Source: an uncultured Fusicatenibacter sp. (GTDB taxonomy: Bacteria > Bacillota > Clostridia > Lachnospirales > Lachnospiraceae). From it: 17,158 nt of DNA. Positions 1 to 7,292 of this stretch are shown one piece after another (position 1 is the first letter of the stretch; every line of letters begins with the position of its first letter). Made by a program: the position numbers and the translations under genes. The notes below the pieces were generated by a model. It ran no database searches. It was not told where the DNA came from and saw only the letters and a list, made by a program, of their open reading frames with translations. The stretch is taken from assembly GCA_902493585.1 (NCBI GenBank), contig CABUPZ010000052.1, forward strand, positions 1 to 17,158, given 5' to 3'.

Positions 1-521
1 CTCTCAAACAATGCTTCCGTCCCTTTTCCGTGCTCGAACCCTTCCCCCGGCAGTTTTCCCTCTCTGGCATCCTGCAGCATACGGGTCACACCGCGCAGGA
101 TCTCATCCCTGCTGCCGTAATTCATGGCAATCTGGAAAAACATCTGATCGTAGTCTTTGGAACAGTCCTCCAGCAGCCGGATGCTGTCCTGAATGTCCTG
201 CGGAAATGCGGACGGATCTCCGATGATCTTCACCCGCATTTTATTTTTCTTCGCGCTTCTCATACACCGTTTCAGATACTGGCGGAACAGCTTCAGAAGC
301 CCCTCCACCTCATCCCTGGACCGCTTCCAGTTCTCAGTGGAAAACGCGTATACCGTCAGGTATTTCACTCCCTTATCCTTGATGACATTACACATATGTT
401 CCAGATTCTGACATCCGATGATATGTCCGTATCCCCGGGGCATCCGGCGCTGTTTCGCCCACCGACCGTTCCCGTCCAGTATGATCGCAATATGCTGCGG
501 CACCTTTGTCTCCGCTCCCAT
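1..521 (-). CDS. uppS: Isoprenyl transferase (undecaprenyl diphosphate synthase), 3' part missing
   Basis: This cis-prenyltransferase condenses isopentenyl diphosphate onto farnesyl diphosphate to make the undecaprenyl carrier for peptidoglycan and other envelope polymers; it acts at the cytoplasmic membrane face. The visible 173 residues contain the diphosphate-binding motif ILDGNGRWAKQR (about 12-23, Asp16) and the family signature FSTENWKRS (about 60-68), followed by an intact middle part reaching MNYGSRDE. The family is about 230-250 residues, so roughly the last quarter lies beyond base 1. The ATG at 519-521 is preceded by AAGGAGA at good spacing. It is the last visible gene of the pyrH-frr-uppS order, which is conserved in Bacillota and usually continues with cdsA. 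The usual MDGNGRWA reads LDGNGRWA here, a mild variant. I am confident of the family. Confidence 0.95.
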   Translation of the reverse strand, partial: MGAETKVPQHIAIILDGNGRWAKQRRMPRGYGHIIGCQNLEHMCNVIKDKGVKYLTVYAFSTENWKRSRDEVEGLLKLFRQYLKRCMRSAKKNKMRVKIIGDPSAFPQDIQDSIRLLEDCSKDYDQMFFQIAMNYGSRDEILRGVTRMLQDAREGKLPGEGFEHGKGTEALFE

Positions 522-546
522 AAGCTTTCTCCTTTCACACAACAAC

Positions 547-616
547 GGGCTGCCGGGAAGCAGCCGGCTGCCCGGGATCTCTTTTCCCCCGGCCGCCGGC
601 CGCCATCAGGCAGCCC
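547..616 (-). repeat. GC-rich inverted repeats between frr and uppS
   Basis: The 118-bp frr-uppS gap contains 8-bp outer arms (547-554 and 609-616) enclosing a perfect 12-bp palindrome at 560-571 and further GC palindromes around 591-600. It is much more GC-rich than its surroundings. There is no T-run downstream on the minus strand, so it does not look like a simple terminator. It could shape mRNA processing or partial attenuation before uppS, but no function can be read from the sequence. Confidence 0.5.
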
Positions 617-639
617 CCTTGGTTTTGTTTTTCTTTCAA

Positions 640-1200
640 TTATACAGTAAGGATCTCTTTGGATTTCGCTTCCACGGTCTGGTCGATTTCTTTAATATAC
701 TTGTCCGTCATCTTCTGTGTCTGATCTTCCAGCTCTTTGATCTCGTCCTCGGAAACATCCTCAGATTTCAGCTTTTTGAACGCATCGTTGGCATCACGGC
801 GGATATTACGGATCGCAACCTTCGCGCCTTCTCCTTTTTTCTTTACATCCTTTACCAGCTCTTTACGGCGCTCTTCAGTCAGTTCCGGGAACACCAGGCG
901 AATCGTCTTTCCATCGTTGGTCGGATTGATGCCAAGATCAGAAACCATGATCGCTTTCTCGATCGCTTTTACCATCGAAGCCTCCCACGGCTGGATCTGA
1001 ATCATGCGTGCCTCCGGAACGGAGATGTTCGCCACCTGCTGAAGCGGTGTCGGTGCTCCATAGTAATCTACCATGATTCTGTCCAGTACATGCGGGTTTG
1101 CACGTCCTGCACGGATCGTTCCCAGCTCAGATTCCAGATTTTTGATTGTCTTGTCCATTTTTGTCTCGAAAGGTACGATCCTCTCATCCATCTTTGCCAT
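640..1200 (-). CDS. frr: Ribosome recycling factor
   Basis: RRF splits post-termination ribosomes together with EF-G in the cytoplasm. The 186-residue product has the full family length. It begins with the typical three-helix-bundle N-terminus (MAKMDERIVPFETKMDKT), contains the IRAGRANPHVLD segment at about 29-40, the beta-rich domain II near GAPTPLQQVANISVPEARM, and the RRDAND and KLK helices of domain I. AGGAGGACAATAGAT sits just before the ATG. It follows pyrH by 27 bp with no terminator between, consistent with cotranscription from the promoter upstream of pyrH. Nothing is abnormal. Confidence 0.98.
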   Translation of the reverse strand: MAKMDERIVPFETKMDKTIKNLESELGTIRAGRANPHVLDRIMVDYYGAPTPLQQVANISVPEARMIQIQPWEASMVKAIEKAIMVSDLGINPTNDGKTIRLVFPELTEERRKELVKDVKKKGEGAKVAIRNIRRDANDAFKKLKSEDVSEDEIKELEDQTQKMTDKYIKEIDQTVEAKSKEILTV

Positions 1201-1227
1201 ATCTATTGTCCTCCTGTTTCTTATCTT

Positions 1228-1923
1228 TTATACGATCACTTTCGTTCCTGTGATGATTCCGTGTGCCGCATTTACAATGCTGTTTTCCTCGTTCAGTCCA
1301 AATACGATCATCGGCATTTTATTTTCCATACAGAGGATGGAAGCCGCCAGATCCACAACTCCCAGCTTCTTGTCGATCACTTCCCCGATCGTCACTTCGC
1401 TGTACTTCTTCGCGTTCGGATTTTCCTTCGGATCGCTGTCATATACACCGTCAACCGCCTTCGCCAGAAGGATCGTCTCCGCCTCGATCTCTATCGCGCG
1501 CAGTACGGTCGCCGTATCCGTAGAGAAATAAGGATGGCCGGTACCGCCTGCGAAAAATACAACCATGTTGTGGTCAAAATATTTGTTTGCACGGTCTTTG
1601 GAAAACATCTTTGTAAATTCTCCGCACTGGAATGGAGTCAGAATTGATGTCAGCATTCCCTGAGAACGGAAAATTTCCGATACATAAATACAATTCATCA
1701 CGGTCGCCAGCATACCGATCTGGTCTGCCTTGGTACGGTCAATATTTTCTGAACTGCGGCCTCTCCAGAAATTTCCGCCGCCGATCACGATTCCCACCTG
1801 GACACCTTCATCCACCAGGACTTTGACCTGTTTTGCCACTCTGGTCACGGTCGCTTCATCGAAACCAGTCTTTTTTTCACCTGCAAGAGCCTCACCGCTC
1901 AACTTTAACAATACACGTTTCAT
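1228..1923 (-). CDS. pyrH: UMP kinase
   Basis: This bacterial UMP kinase of the amino-acid-kinase fold phosphorylates UMP to UDP in pyrimidine nucleotide synthesis. The 231 residues begin MKRVLLKLSGEAL (phosphate-binding loop) and contain GGGNFWRG (about 48-55), the DRTKAD-MGMLAT-type segment and GGTGHPYFSTDTA (about 125-137), followed by the nucleotide-binding KAVDGVYDSDPKENP. An in-frame ATG eight codons upstream (1947) lacks a ribosome binding site, whereas GAGGAAA stands eight bases before the ATG at 1921-1923, so the shorter start is preferred. It is the first gene of the pyrH-frr-uppS set, with a promoter about 50 bp upstream. Confidence 0.97.
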   Translation of the reverse strand: MKRVLLKLSGEALAGEKKTGFDEATVTRVAKQVKVLVDEGVQVGIVIGGGNFWRGRSSENIDRTKADQIGMLATVMNCIYVSEIFRSQGMLTSILTPFQCGEFTKMFSKDRANKYFDHNMVVFFAGGTGHPYFSTDTATVLRAIEIEAETILLAKAVDGVYDSDPKENPNAKKYSEVTIGEVIDKKLGVVDLAASILCMENKMPMIVFGLNEENSIVNAAHGIITGTKVIV

Positions 1924-1971
1924 GTAAGATTTCCTCGCACTTTCCATGATTTTATCAGACTTAGCAGATAT

Positions 1972-2000
1972 ATTATAACATCACTGTTTTAAAACCACAA
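1972..2000 (-). promoter_or_regulatory. Sigma-A-like promoter of pyrH-frr
   Basis: Reading the minus strand, TTGTGG (1995-2000) is followed after 17 bases by a perfect TATAAT (1972-1977). The pyrH start codon lies about 50 bases downstream. The -35 matches the consensus only partly; the -10 and spacing are ideal. Confidence 0.7.
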
Positions 2001-2027
2001 GTGGAATGTTATTTTAAACGGCGAAAC

Positions 2028-2125
2028 CAGTAACCGTTCAGCCCGCCGAGCGGTTACTGAAACCTCTTGCGGGACCCACGCAAAAGGCTCCCACGGCACG
2101 CGCGCGAACACGCCACCAGGGAGCC
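2028..2125 (-). terminator. Three consecutive hairpins downstream of lysC; the first is a probable terminator
   Basis: On the minus strand, 45 bases after the lysC stop, a hairpin with 7-bp outer arms (2119-2125 with 2086-2092, GGCTCCC/GGGAGCC) and more inner pairing is followed by TTTT, a modest rho-independent terminator. Directly after it come a TTGCG/CGCAA hairpin (2067-2083) and a perfect 9-bp stem (2051-2059 with 2028-2036) before the pyrH promoter. The T-tract is short, so termination efficiency is uncertain. The other two stems have no assigned role. Confidence 0.55.
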
Positions 2126-2169
2126 CGGAAGTTTTTATGTGACAGTTCTGTCGAATGAATTGTTATGTT

Positions 2170-3489
2170 CTACAGCTGCGCTGTTACGAAAATATCGTAG
2201 ATTGCCTTGATGGTCGCTTCAAAATCACGATTTTCTACGCCGACGATGATGTTCAGCTCGCTGGAGCCCTGGTCGATCATCTTGACGTTGACATGGGCAT
2301 GCGCAAGGGCGGAGAAAATACGGCCGGCAGTTCCACGGGTGCGGCGCATGCCGCGTCCAACGATCGCCACAAGGGCGAGATCCGATTCCAGATCGATGGA
2401 ATCCGGCTGCACAGCACGATGCAGACCGGCGATAATGCTCTGTTCTTTCTCTTCGAACTCTTTCTGATGTACGAATACGGTCATGGTATCAATACCGGAC
2501 GGCGTATGCTCGAAGGAAATACCGTTTTCTTCAAATACCTGCAGGACTTTTCTTCCGAATCCTATCTCAGTATTCATCATGCTCTTCTCAATGGTCACCG
2601 CCGCAAACCCTTTCTTTCCAGCGATTCCGGTGATAGTGAAATGCGGTTTGCTGCAGGTGTTCTCTACGATCATCGTACCCGGATCTTCCGGCGCGTTGGT
2701 GTTCAGCACGTGGATCGGAATTCCTTCTTTTCTCAGTGGGAAGATAGAATCTTCATGAAGAACGGTGGCGCCCATATAGGAGAGCTCTCTCAGTTCCCGG
2801 TACGTGATGGTGGAAATAACTTCCGGATTTTCCACGATCCTTGGATCTGTAACCAGGAATCCGGATACATCGGTCCAGTTCTCATATACATCCGCATGTA
2901 CCGCCTTCGCCACGATAGAACCGGTAATGTCGGAACCTCCTCTTGAGAAAGTTTTTACGCTTCCGTCCGGTTTTGAACCATAAAAGCCAGGGATAACCGC
3001 ATGTTCCTCTTCACTGAGTCTGCGGGAAAGCACTTCGTCTGTCTTTTCGTCCAGGAAATTTCCGTTTTCATCGAAGAAAATCACTTCCGCCGCATCAATA
3101 TATGTATAGCCCAGATAATTTGCCATCACAATTCCATTGAGGTATTCGCCTCTGGATGCCGCGTAGTCTTCCCCGGCTTTCGTCCGGAACTGTTCCTCGA
3201 TTTTATCAAATTCCTGTTCCAGGGAAAGATCCAGCCCCAGCCCGTCAATGATCTCCTGATAACGGTCCTTAATGTTTTTCAGTTTCTGGGAAAAGTCCTT
3301 GTCTGCCACTGCCGTGCGGTAACAGTCATACAGCATATCCGTCACCTTGGTATCCGCGGAAAAACGCTTTCCTGGCGCCGACGGCACCACATATCTGCGC
3401 GCAGCATCTGCACGGATGATATCTCCTACTTTTTTGAACTGACCGGCGCTTGCCAGAGAGCTTCCGCCGAACTTCACTACTTTTTTCAT
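2170..3489 (-). CDS. lysC: Aspartate kinase
   Basis: It phosphorylates L-aspartate to aspartyl-4-phosphate, the first step toward lysine/diaminopimelate, threonine, methionine and isoleucine. The 439-residue protein starts MKKVVKFGGSSLA (ATP-binding loop, residues 6-13), has the aspartate-binding SRGGSD motif at 182-187 and FLVTDPRIV near 211-219. It ends with two ACT-type regulatory domains (about 285-345 and 370-435, the second holding VAIVGRG and VNVKMIDQGSSELNI). The length and full N-terminus fit the monofunctional class; there is no fused homoserine dehydrogenase. AAGGAG precedes the ATG. It is a single-gene unit with its own promoter and a hairpin after the stop. ACT domains imply end-product feedback, but which amino acid cannot be told from sequence. 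Confidence 0.96.
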   Translation of the reverse strand: MKKVVKFGGSSLASAGQFKKVGDIIRADAARRYVVPSAPGKRFSADTKVTDMLYDCYRTAVADKDFSQKLKNIKDRYQEIIDGLGLDLSLEQEFDKIEEQFRTKAGEDYAASRGEYLNGIVMANYLGYTYIDAAEVIFFDENGNFLDEKTDEVLSRRLSEEEHAVIPGFYGSKPDGSVKTFSRGGSDITGSIVAKAVHADVYENWTDVSGFLVTDPRIVENPEVISTITYRELRELSYMGATVLHEDSIFPLRKEGIPIHVLNTNAPEDPGTMIVENTCSKPHFTITGIAGKKGFAAVTIEKSMMNTEIGFGRKVLQVFEENGISFEHTPSGIDTMTVFVHQKEFEEKEQSIIAGLHRAVQPDSIDLESDLALVAIVGRGMRRTRGTAGRIFSALAHAHVNVKMIDQGSSELNIIVGVENRDFEATIKAIYDIFVTAQL

Positions 3490-3547
3490 ATTTTATCTCC
3501 TTGCGCTCATATATTTACACTATTTTTTAACATCGCAGTCATGCGAC

Positions 3548-3566
3548 ACTATCTTTTTAAGATAGT
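3548..3566. promoter_or_regulatory. Perfect palindrome over the lysC -10 and start site (possible operator)
   Basis: ACTATCTT and AAGATAGT form an 8-bp perfect inverted repeat with a 3-base centre. It overlaps the -10 hexamer and the expected transcription start. A second short palindrome (TCGCA/TGCGA, 3533-3546) lies just downstream. The position suits a repressor operator or an early RNA hairpin; no protein can be assigned. Confidence 0.5.
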
Positions 3567-3590
3567 ACCGTAAATTTTACTGTGCGTCAA
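3562..3590 (-). promoter_or_regulatory. Sigma-A-like promoter of lysC
   Basis: On the minus strand TTGACG (3585-3590) and TACTAT (3562-3567) are separated by exactly 17 bases. Transcription would start near 3555 and give a leader of roughly 65 bases before the lysC ATG. This is one of the clearest promoters in the window. Confidence 0.8.
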
Positions 3591-3652
3591 GGGTTTTCCG
3601 AAAAGTATCTCTTTCAAACGCTGAAACGCAAAAGTGTCACCGGCAATATGTT

Positions 3653-4348
3653 TTAATTCTGTCCGTAATATGCGTTTGCGCCATGTTTGCGGAAATAGTG
3701 TTTATCCTGAAGTTCCTGCGGTGCAGGCTGGATTCTCGGCTCGATACATTCCGCCCGGTAAGCCATCTTGGCAACCTCTTCCAGAACCACAGCGTTATGT
3801 ACGGCTTCCTGCGCGTCCTTGCCCCAGGCAAACGGTCCGTGGTTTTTGCAAAGTACCGCCGGAACCGCCGTCACATCCTTTCCCATGCGCCGAAACTCAT
3901 TGACGATCAGATGTCCCGTATTCTCCTCATACGCCTCGTCGATCTCTTCTTTGGTCAGACAGCGCAGACATGGCACTTCCCCGTAAATGTAATCCGCATG
4001 GGTGGTTCCGTAGCAGGGAATGCTTCTCCCCGCCTGTGCCCAGCTTGTCGCGTAGGAAGAATGTGTATGCACGATGCCCCCGATCTCCGGAAACGCCTTA
4101 TACAGCTCCAGATGAGTCGGTGTATCGGAAGATGGACGGTAGTTTCCTTCCACCTTATTTCCGTTCAGATCCATGACTACCATATCTTCCGGCGTCAGCT
4201 TCTCATAATCTACGCCGGACGGTTTGATAACAAACAGCCCGCTTTCTCTGTCAATCTCACTGACATTGCCCCAGGTAAACGTTACCAGTCCGTATTTCGG
4301 AAGCAGCATATTCGCTTCATACACTCGTTTTTTCAGTTCTTCCAGCAT
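3653..4348 (-). CDS. araD: L-ribulose-5-phosphate 4-epimerase
   Basis: It converts L-ribulose 5-phosphate to D-xylulose 5-phosphate, the last step of L-arabinose entry into the pentose phosphate pathway. The 231 residues have the class II aldolase/epimerase fold. The zinc ligands are in HTHSSYA (His94, His96) and CKNHGPF (His170), the catalytic aspartate is in SSDTPTH (Asp75), and the C-terminal KHGANAYYGQ holds the expected tyrosine. Length matches the well-studied AraD. AAAAGGAGACGAAC stands before the ATG. It lies 67 bp after the ribulokinase with no terminator between, so it is probably cotranscribed with the AraR-kinase gene. L-arabinose isomerase is not in this window and must lie elsewhere. 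Confidence 0.96.
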   Translation of the reverse strand: MLEELKKRVYEANMLLPKYGLVTFTWGNVSEIDRESGLFVIKPSGVDYEKLTPEDMVVMDLNGNKVEGNYRPSSDTPTHLELYKAFPEIGGIVHTHSSYATSWAQAGRSIPCYGTTHADYIYGEVPCLRCLTKEEIDEAYEENTGHLIVNEFRRMGKDVTAVPAVLCKNHGPFAWGKDAQEAVHNAVVLEEVAKMAYRAECIEPRIQPAPQELQDKHYFRKHGANAYYGQN

Positions 4349-4415
4349 GTTCGTCTCCTTTTCTACTGCTTTTCAGAATATCATTTGCCACATACTCTTA
4401 TGTATGGAAAATGGC

Positions 4416-6026
4416 TTACAGTTTCATCGTATCGATAGCCGCGCGCTCGATGGGCAGTCCTGCTTTGTATCGTTCGATAAACACCTCAAAACCTTCCACA
4501 TCTTTTGCGTCCGGTTCCATGCAGCTTCCTGCATTTCCTGCAAATACCTTTTTGTCCAGATAATCGTCCAGCGTCTCCCCTTCTTCTTTATTTACCATAT
4601 AAGAAGCCAGAAGGGCGATTCCCCACGCACCGCCTTCTCCTGCCGTCTCCATCACGGAAACCGGAGTGTTCAGCGCCGCTGCCATGATCTTCTGTCCGAC
4701 CCCTTTGGTCTTAAACAGACCGCCATGTCCGAGGATCTTGTCCGCCTGTACGTTTTCTTCTTTGAACAGAATGTCCATACCTACTTTCAGCGCTCCCAGA
4801 GCGGTAAACAGATGGACTCTCATAAAGTTGGCAAGGTTAAAATTGCTTTTCGGTGTTCTGACAAACAGCGGACGACCTTCTTCCATATGGGTAATATTTT
4901 CTCCAGAAAAATATCCGTAAGACAACAGTCCGCCGCAGTCCGGATCCCCTTCCAGGGCTTTCCGGTACAGGGTGCCGAACAGTTCGTTCCTATCCACCTT
5001 GACGCCAAACGCTTCCGCAAATTCTTTGAAGATGCCGACCCACGCGTTCAGATCGGAGGTACAGTTATTTGCATGGACCATCGCCACAAGATTACCTGTC
5101 GGGGTTGTCACCATATCGATTTCCGGATACACATTTGACAGTTCCTTCTCCAGAACAATCATCGCGAATACAGAGGTTCCAGCGGATACATTTCCGGTTC
5201 TCTTTGCCACACTGTTGGTTGCAACCATACCGGTTCCCGCATCTCCCTCGGAAGGACAGAGCGGAATTCCGGCTTCCAGGTTTCCGGATACATCCAGCAG
5301 CTTTGCGCCTTCTTCGCTCAAAACGCCTGCATGCTCACCCGCTACCAGAACCTTCGGCAGGATCTCCGATAATTTCCACGGATACTTTTTGTCCGCAATC
5401 AGCGCTTCGAATTTTTCCACCATATCCCGGCGGTAATCCTTTGTCTCCGGATCGATCGGAAACATTCCGGACGCCTCGCCCACACCAAGGGTTCTCTTAC
5501 CGGTCAGTTTCCAGTGAATATAGCCGTCCAGGGTTGTGATGAAATCAATCTCCGGCACGTGTGCTTCCTGATTCAGGATCGCCTGATACAGGTGGGCGAT
5601 GCTCCACCGCTGGGGAATATTGTACTGAAACAGCTCCGTCAGCTTTTCGGACGCTTCCTCAGTAATACTGTTGCGCCAGGTACGGAAAGGCACCAGAAGT
5701 TCTCCCTGTTTATTAAATGCCATATAGCCGTGCATCATCGCACTGAAACCGATGGCTCCGATTTTTTTCAGCGTAATGCCATACTGTGCTTTTACGTCCG
5801 CTGCCAGCTGCTGATAGCAGTCCTGGAGACCGCCCCAGATATCCTCCAGCGTATAGGTCCAGATACCGTTTTCATATCGGTTTTCCCATTCATGTGCCCC
5901 GGACGCAACCGGTGCATTGTCCTCTCCCACCAGAACCGCTTTGATCCGGGTAGAACCAAATTCGATTCCCAGCGCAGTCTTTCCGTTTTCAATCGCCTTT
6001 GCTGCAGCATTTTTGTCCATGCTCAT
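4416..6026 (-). CDS. araB: L-ribulokinase (FGGY family), internal start within the fused frame
   Basis: This is the kinase half with its own translation signals, 536 residues from the ATG at 6024-6026. It should phosphorylate L-ribulose with ATP, giving the substrate of the adjacent AraD. The FGGY N-domain begins ALGIEFGSTRIKAVL (about 18-32), followed by GFSAMMHGY, PFRTWRN and GEASGMFPID. The C-domain has GDAGTGMVATNSV, GNVSAGTSVFAM, the glycine-rich KILGHGGLFKTKG and GEGGAWGIALLAS (adenosine-binding side). Length and completeness agree with stand-alone clostridial ribulokinases. GGAGG at ideal spacing means ribosomes can probably start here even if the upstream frame is read through. The substrate is inferred from AraR and AraD flanking; family members also act on other pentuloses. 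Confidence 0.85.
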   Translation of the reverse strand: MSMDKNAAAKAIENGKTALGIEFGSTRIKAVLVGEDNAPVASGAHEWENRYENGIWTYTLEDIWGGLQDCYQQLAADVKAQYGITLKKIGAIGFSAMMHGYMAFNKQGELLVPFRTWRNSITEEASEKLTELFQYNIPQRWSIAHLYQAILNQEAHVPEIDFITTLDGYIHWKLTGKRTLGVGEASGMFPIDPETKDYRRDMVEKFEALIADKKYPWKLSEILPKVLVAGEHAGVLSEEGAKLLDVSGNLEAGIPLCPSEGDAGTGMVATNSVAKRTGNVSAGTSVFAMIVLEKELSNVYPEIDMVTTPTGNLVAMVHANNCTSDLNAWVGIFKEFAEAFGVKVDRNELFGTLYRKALEGDPDCGGLLSYGYFSGENITHMEEGRPLFVRTPKSNFNLANFMRVHLFTALGALKVGMDILFKEENVQADKILGHGGLFKTKGVGQKIMAAALNTPVSVMETAGEGGAWGIALLASYMVNKEEGETLDDYLDKKVFAGNAGSCMEPDAKDVEGFEVFIERYKAGLPIERAAIDTMKL

Positions 6027-7139
6027 ATTGATTTCCTCCATTTCTCTATTCTCCGCAACGGATTCCCTGATGATCAGCTCCGGCTGGATCAGGCGTCCGA
6101 CTTTGCTTTCCTCTTCAGGAACTTTCCGGATTTTCTCCAGAATCAGTTTCGCCGCCATTTCCCCCAGTTTTTCCTGGGGATGGGCGATCGTTGTCAGTCC
6201 GATCTCCCCGGCTTTTGCCATCGCAGAATTGTCATATCCGGTCACAGACACATCTTCCGGTATACGAACCCCTTCCCGGCGCAGGGCATCCATGACCTGG
6301 ATCGCGATCTGGTCATTATAACAGACCACCGCATCAAACACTCTGCCCGTCTCCAGAAACAGCTTCATCATAAGTCCCGGTTTCTGTTTCCGGTCCTCGG
6401 TATGAAACCATACCACCAGTTCCGGATCATACGCGATCCCCGCCTCATTGAGGGCGCGGGTATATCCGAGATGCCTCTGTGCTCCCTGGCTGTCATCCGC
6501 CTTGAACACCCCGGCAATCTTCCTGTGTCCCTTCTCGATCAGATATCTGGTCAGAAGATAACCGCCCTTACAGTCATCCATCAGAATATGCGGTTTGTCC
6601 GTCAGCTGCGGATACCTGCCCTGAATAAAAACATACGGGATTTCGTACTGGTCCAGCATCTGGTAAAGATTCAGATGCCTGCACAGAATCTGGCTCTTGC
6701 TCGGTTCTATGATCAGACCGTCGATGGGTTTGTTCAAAAGCTCCTGAAGAACCTTCGCCTCATTGGTACGGCTGTTTCCCGTATTTTTCAGGATGATACT
6801 GTACCCGCTGGCAGTCAGCACTCTGTCCATCCCCTGGATCAGTCTTGGAAAAATATAGTCGGAAATATAAGTCGTAACCACCGCTATGTTTTTCGAGTTA
6901 TGCCTCTGTATCATCCGCTCAGAACAGAACGTACCGCGGCCGTGATACGCTGTGACATACCCCTCGTTTTCCAGGATTGAGAGCGCTTTGCGCACCGTAT
7001 GGCGGCTGAGTCCATACTGAACCGAAAGCTCATTTTCCGACGGAAGTTTCTCGCCAGCGCGGATACGTCCCGACAGGATTTCTTCTTTCAGTTTTTCCAT
7101 CAGGATATAGTATTTGGACTTTCCACTCTCCTTTTCCAT
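4416..7139 (-). CDS. AraR-type GntR/LacI regulator fused in frame to L-ribulokinase
   Basis: One open frame of 907 residues joins two proteins normally encoded separately. Residues 1-365 are an AraR-like repressor. A GntR-type winged helix occupies about 9-72 (LPSENELSVQYGLSRHTVRKAL), and a LacI/periplasmic-binding-type sugar sensor starts near 84 (VTTYISDYIFP, closely like Bacillus AraR) and ends at PELIIRESVAENR, where AraR normally ends. Residues 372-907 are a complete FGGY sugar kinase. The short joint EMEEIN encodes a ribosome binding site (GGAGG at 6035-6039) eight bases before an in-frame ATG (6024-6026), the natural kinase start. A TAG one base out of frame lies at 6046-6048, so a single-base loss could have fused two adjacent genes. 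The start at 7139 is chosen because AAAGGAG precedes it; an upstream ATG (7178) lacks a site and falls in the repeat. Likely role: arabinose sensing plus ribulose phosphorylation. True fusion, strain-specific indel or sequence error remain open. Confidence 0.85.
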   Translation of the reverse strand: MEKESGKSKYYILMEKLKEEILSGRIRAGEKLPSENELSVQYGLSRHTVRKALSILENEGYVTAYHGRGTFCSERMIQRHNSKNIAVVTTYISDYIFPRLIQGMDRVLTASGYSIILKNTGNSRTNEAKVLQELLNKPIDGLIIEPSKSQILCRHLNLYQMLDQYEIPYVFIQGRYPQLTDKPHILMDDCKGGYLLTRYLIEKGHRKIAGVFKADDSQGAQRHLGYTRALNEAGIAYDPELVVWFHTEDRKQKPGLMMKLFLETGRVFDAVVCYNDQIAIQVMDALRREGVRIPEDVSVTGYDNSAMAKAGEIGLTTIAHPQEKLGEMAAKLILEKIRKVPEEESKVGRLIQPELIIRESVAENREMEEINMSMDKNAAAKAIENGKTALGIEFGSTRIKAVLVGEDNAPVASGAHEWENRYENGIWTYTLEDIWGGLQDCYQQLAADVKAQYGITLKKIGAIGFSAMMHGYMAFNKQGELLVPFRTWRNSITEEASEKLTELFQYNIPQRWSIAHLYQAILNQEAHVPEIDFITTLDGYIHWKLTGKRTLGVGEASGMFPIDPETKDYRRDMVEKFEALIADKKYPWKLSEILPKVLVAGEHAGVLSEEGAKLLDVSGNLEAGIPLCPSEGDAGTGMVATNSVAKRTGNVSAGTSVFAMIVLEKELSNVYPEIDMVTTPTGNLVAMVHANNCTSDLNAWVGIFKEFAEAFGVKVDRNELFGTLYRKALEGDPDCGGLLSYGYFSGENITHMEEGRPLFVRTPKSNFNLANFMRVHLFTALGALKVGMDILFKEENVQADKILGHGGLFKTKGVGQKIMAAALNTPVSVMETAGEGGAWGIALLASYMVNKEEGETLDDYLDKKVFAGNAGSCMEPDAKDVEGFEVFIERYKAGLPIERAAIDTMKL

Positions 7140-7159
7140 GACAGACTCCTTTCCGCGGG

Positions 7160-7247
7160 CTAGAGCATGTTTTAGCATTACTTTCTACAAATTTCCCGCA
7201 AAGTGGGGCGTGCAAATTGCAGAAATGAATTTTCAAACACGCTCTAG
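7160..7247. repeat. Palindromic repeat, copy 1 (MITE-like), in the araR leader
   Basis: This 88-bp element shares its centre (TTTCCCGCAAAGTG-GGCGTGCA) and its right arm (7216-7246, one mismatch) with copy 2 at 10191-10277. Its left arm (7161-7191) has diverged. The ends read CTAG at both sides, with TA inside each, as expected for insertion into a CTAG/TA target. It lies between the promoter and the ribosome binding site of the regulator gene, so it would be part of the mRNA leader. Confidence 0.8.
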
Positions 7248-7262
7248 CATTCAATGTATTAA

Positions 7263-7292
7263 ATTATACAACTTGTACGTTCCTCCCGACAA
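7263..7292 (-). promoter_or_regulatory. Promoter of the regulator-kinase-araD transcript
   Basis: On the minus strand TTGTCG (7287-7292) and a perfect TATAAT (7263-7268) are 18 bases apart. A TTGACA also occurs at 7302-7307 but is too far from the TATAAT to pair with it. The leader would be about 115 bases and contains the palindromic repeat. Confidence 0.65.

Noticed and set aside
418..1647. 409-codon plus-strand open frame across uppS, frr and pyrH
   Set aside because: It crosses three conserved minus-strand genes and their gaps, so it is a shadow.
1924..1947. Longer pyrH start (MESARKSY extension)
   Set aside because: No ribosome binding site before it, and the next ATG has a good one and matches the family N-terminus.
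3490..3652. Lysine riboswitch or T-box in the lysC leader
   Set aside because: The predicted leader is only about 65 bases and lacks the size and conserved elements of either.
4391..4406. CATAC/GTATG inverted repeat between kinase and araD
   Set aside because: Only five pairs with no T-run or promoter; consistent with chance.
5514..6980. 488-codon plus-strand open frame across the regulator-kinase joint
   Set aside because: Antisense to both well-conserved domains; no start signals or family similarity.
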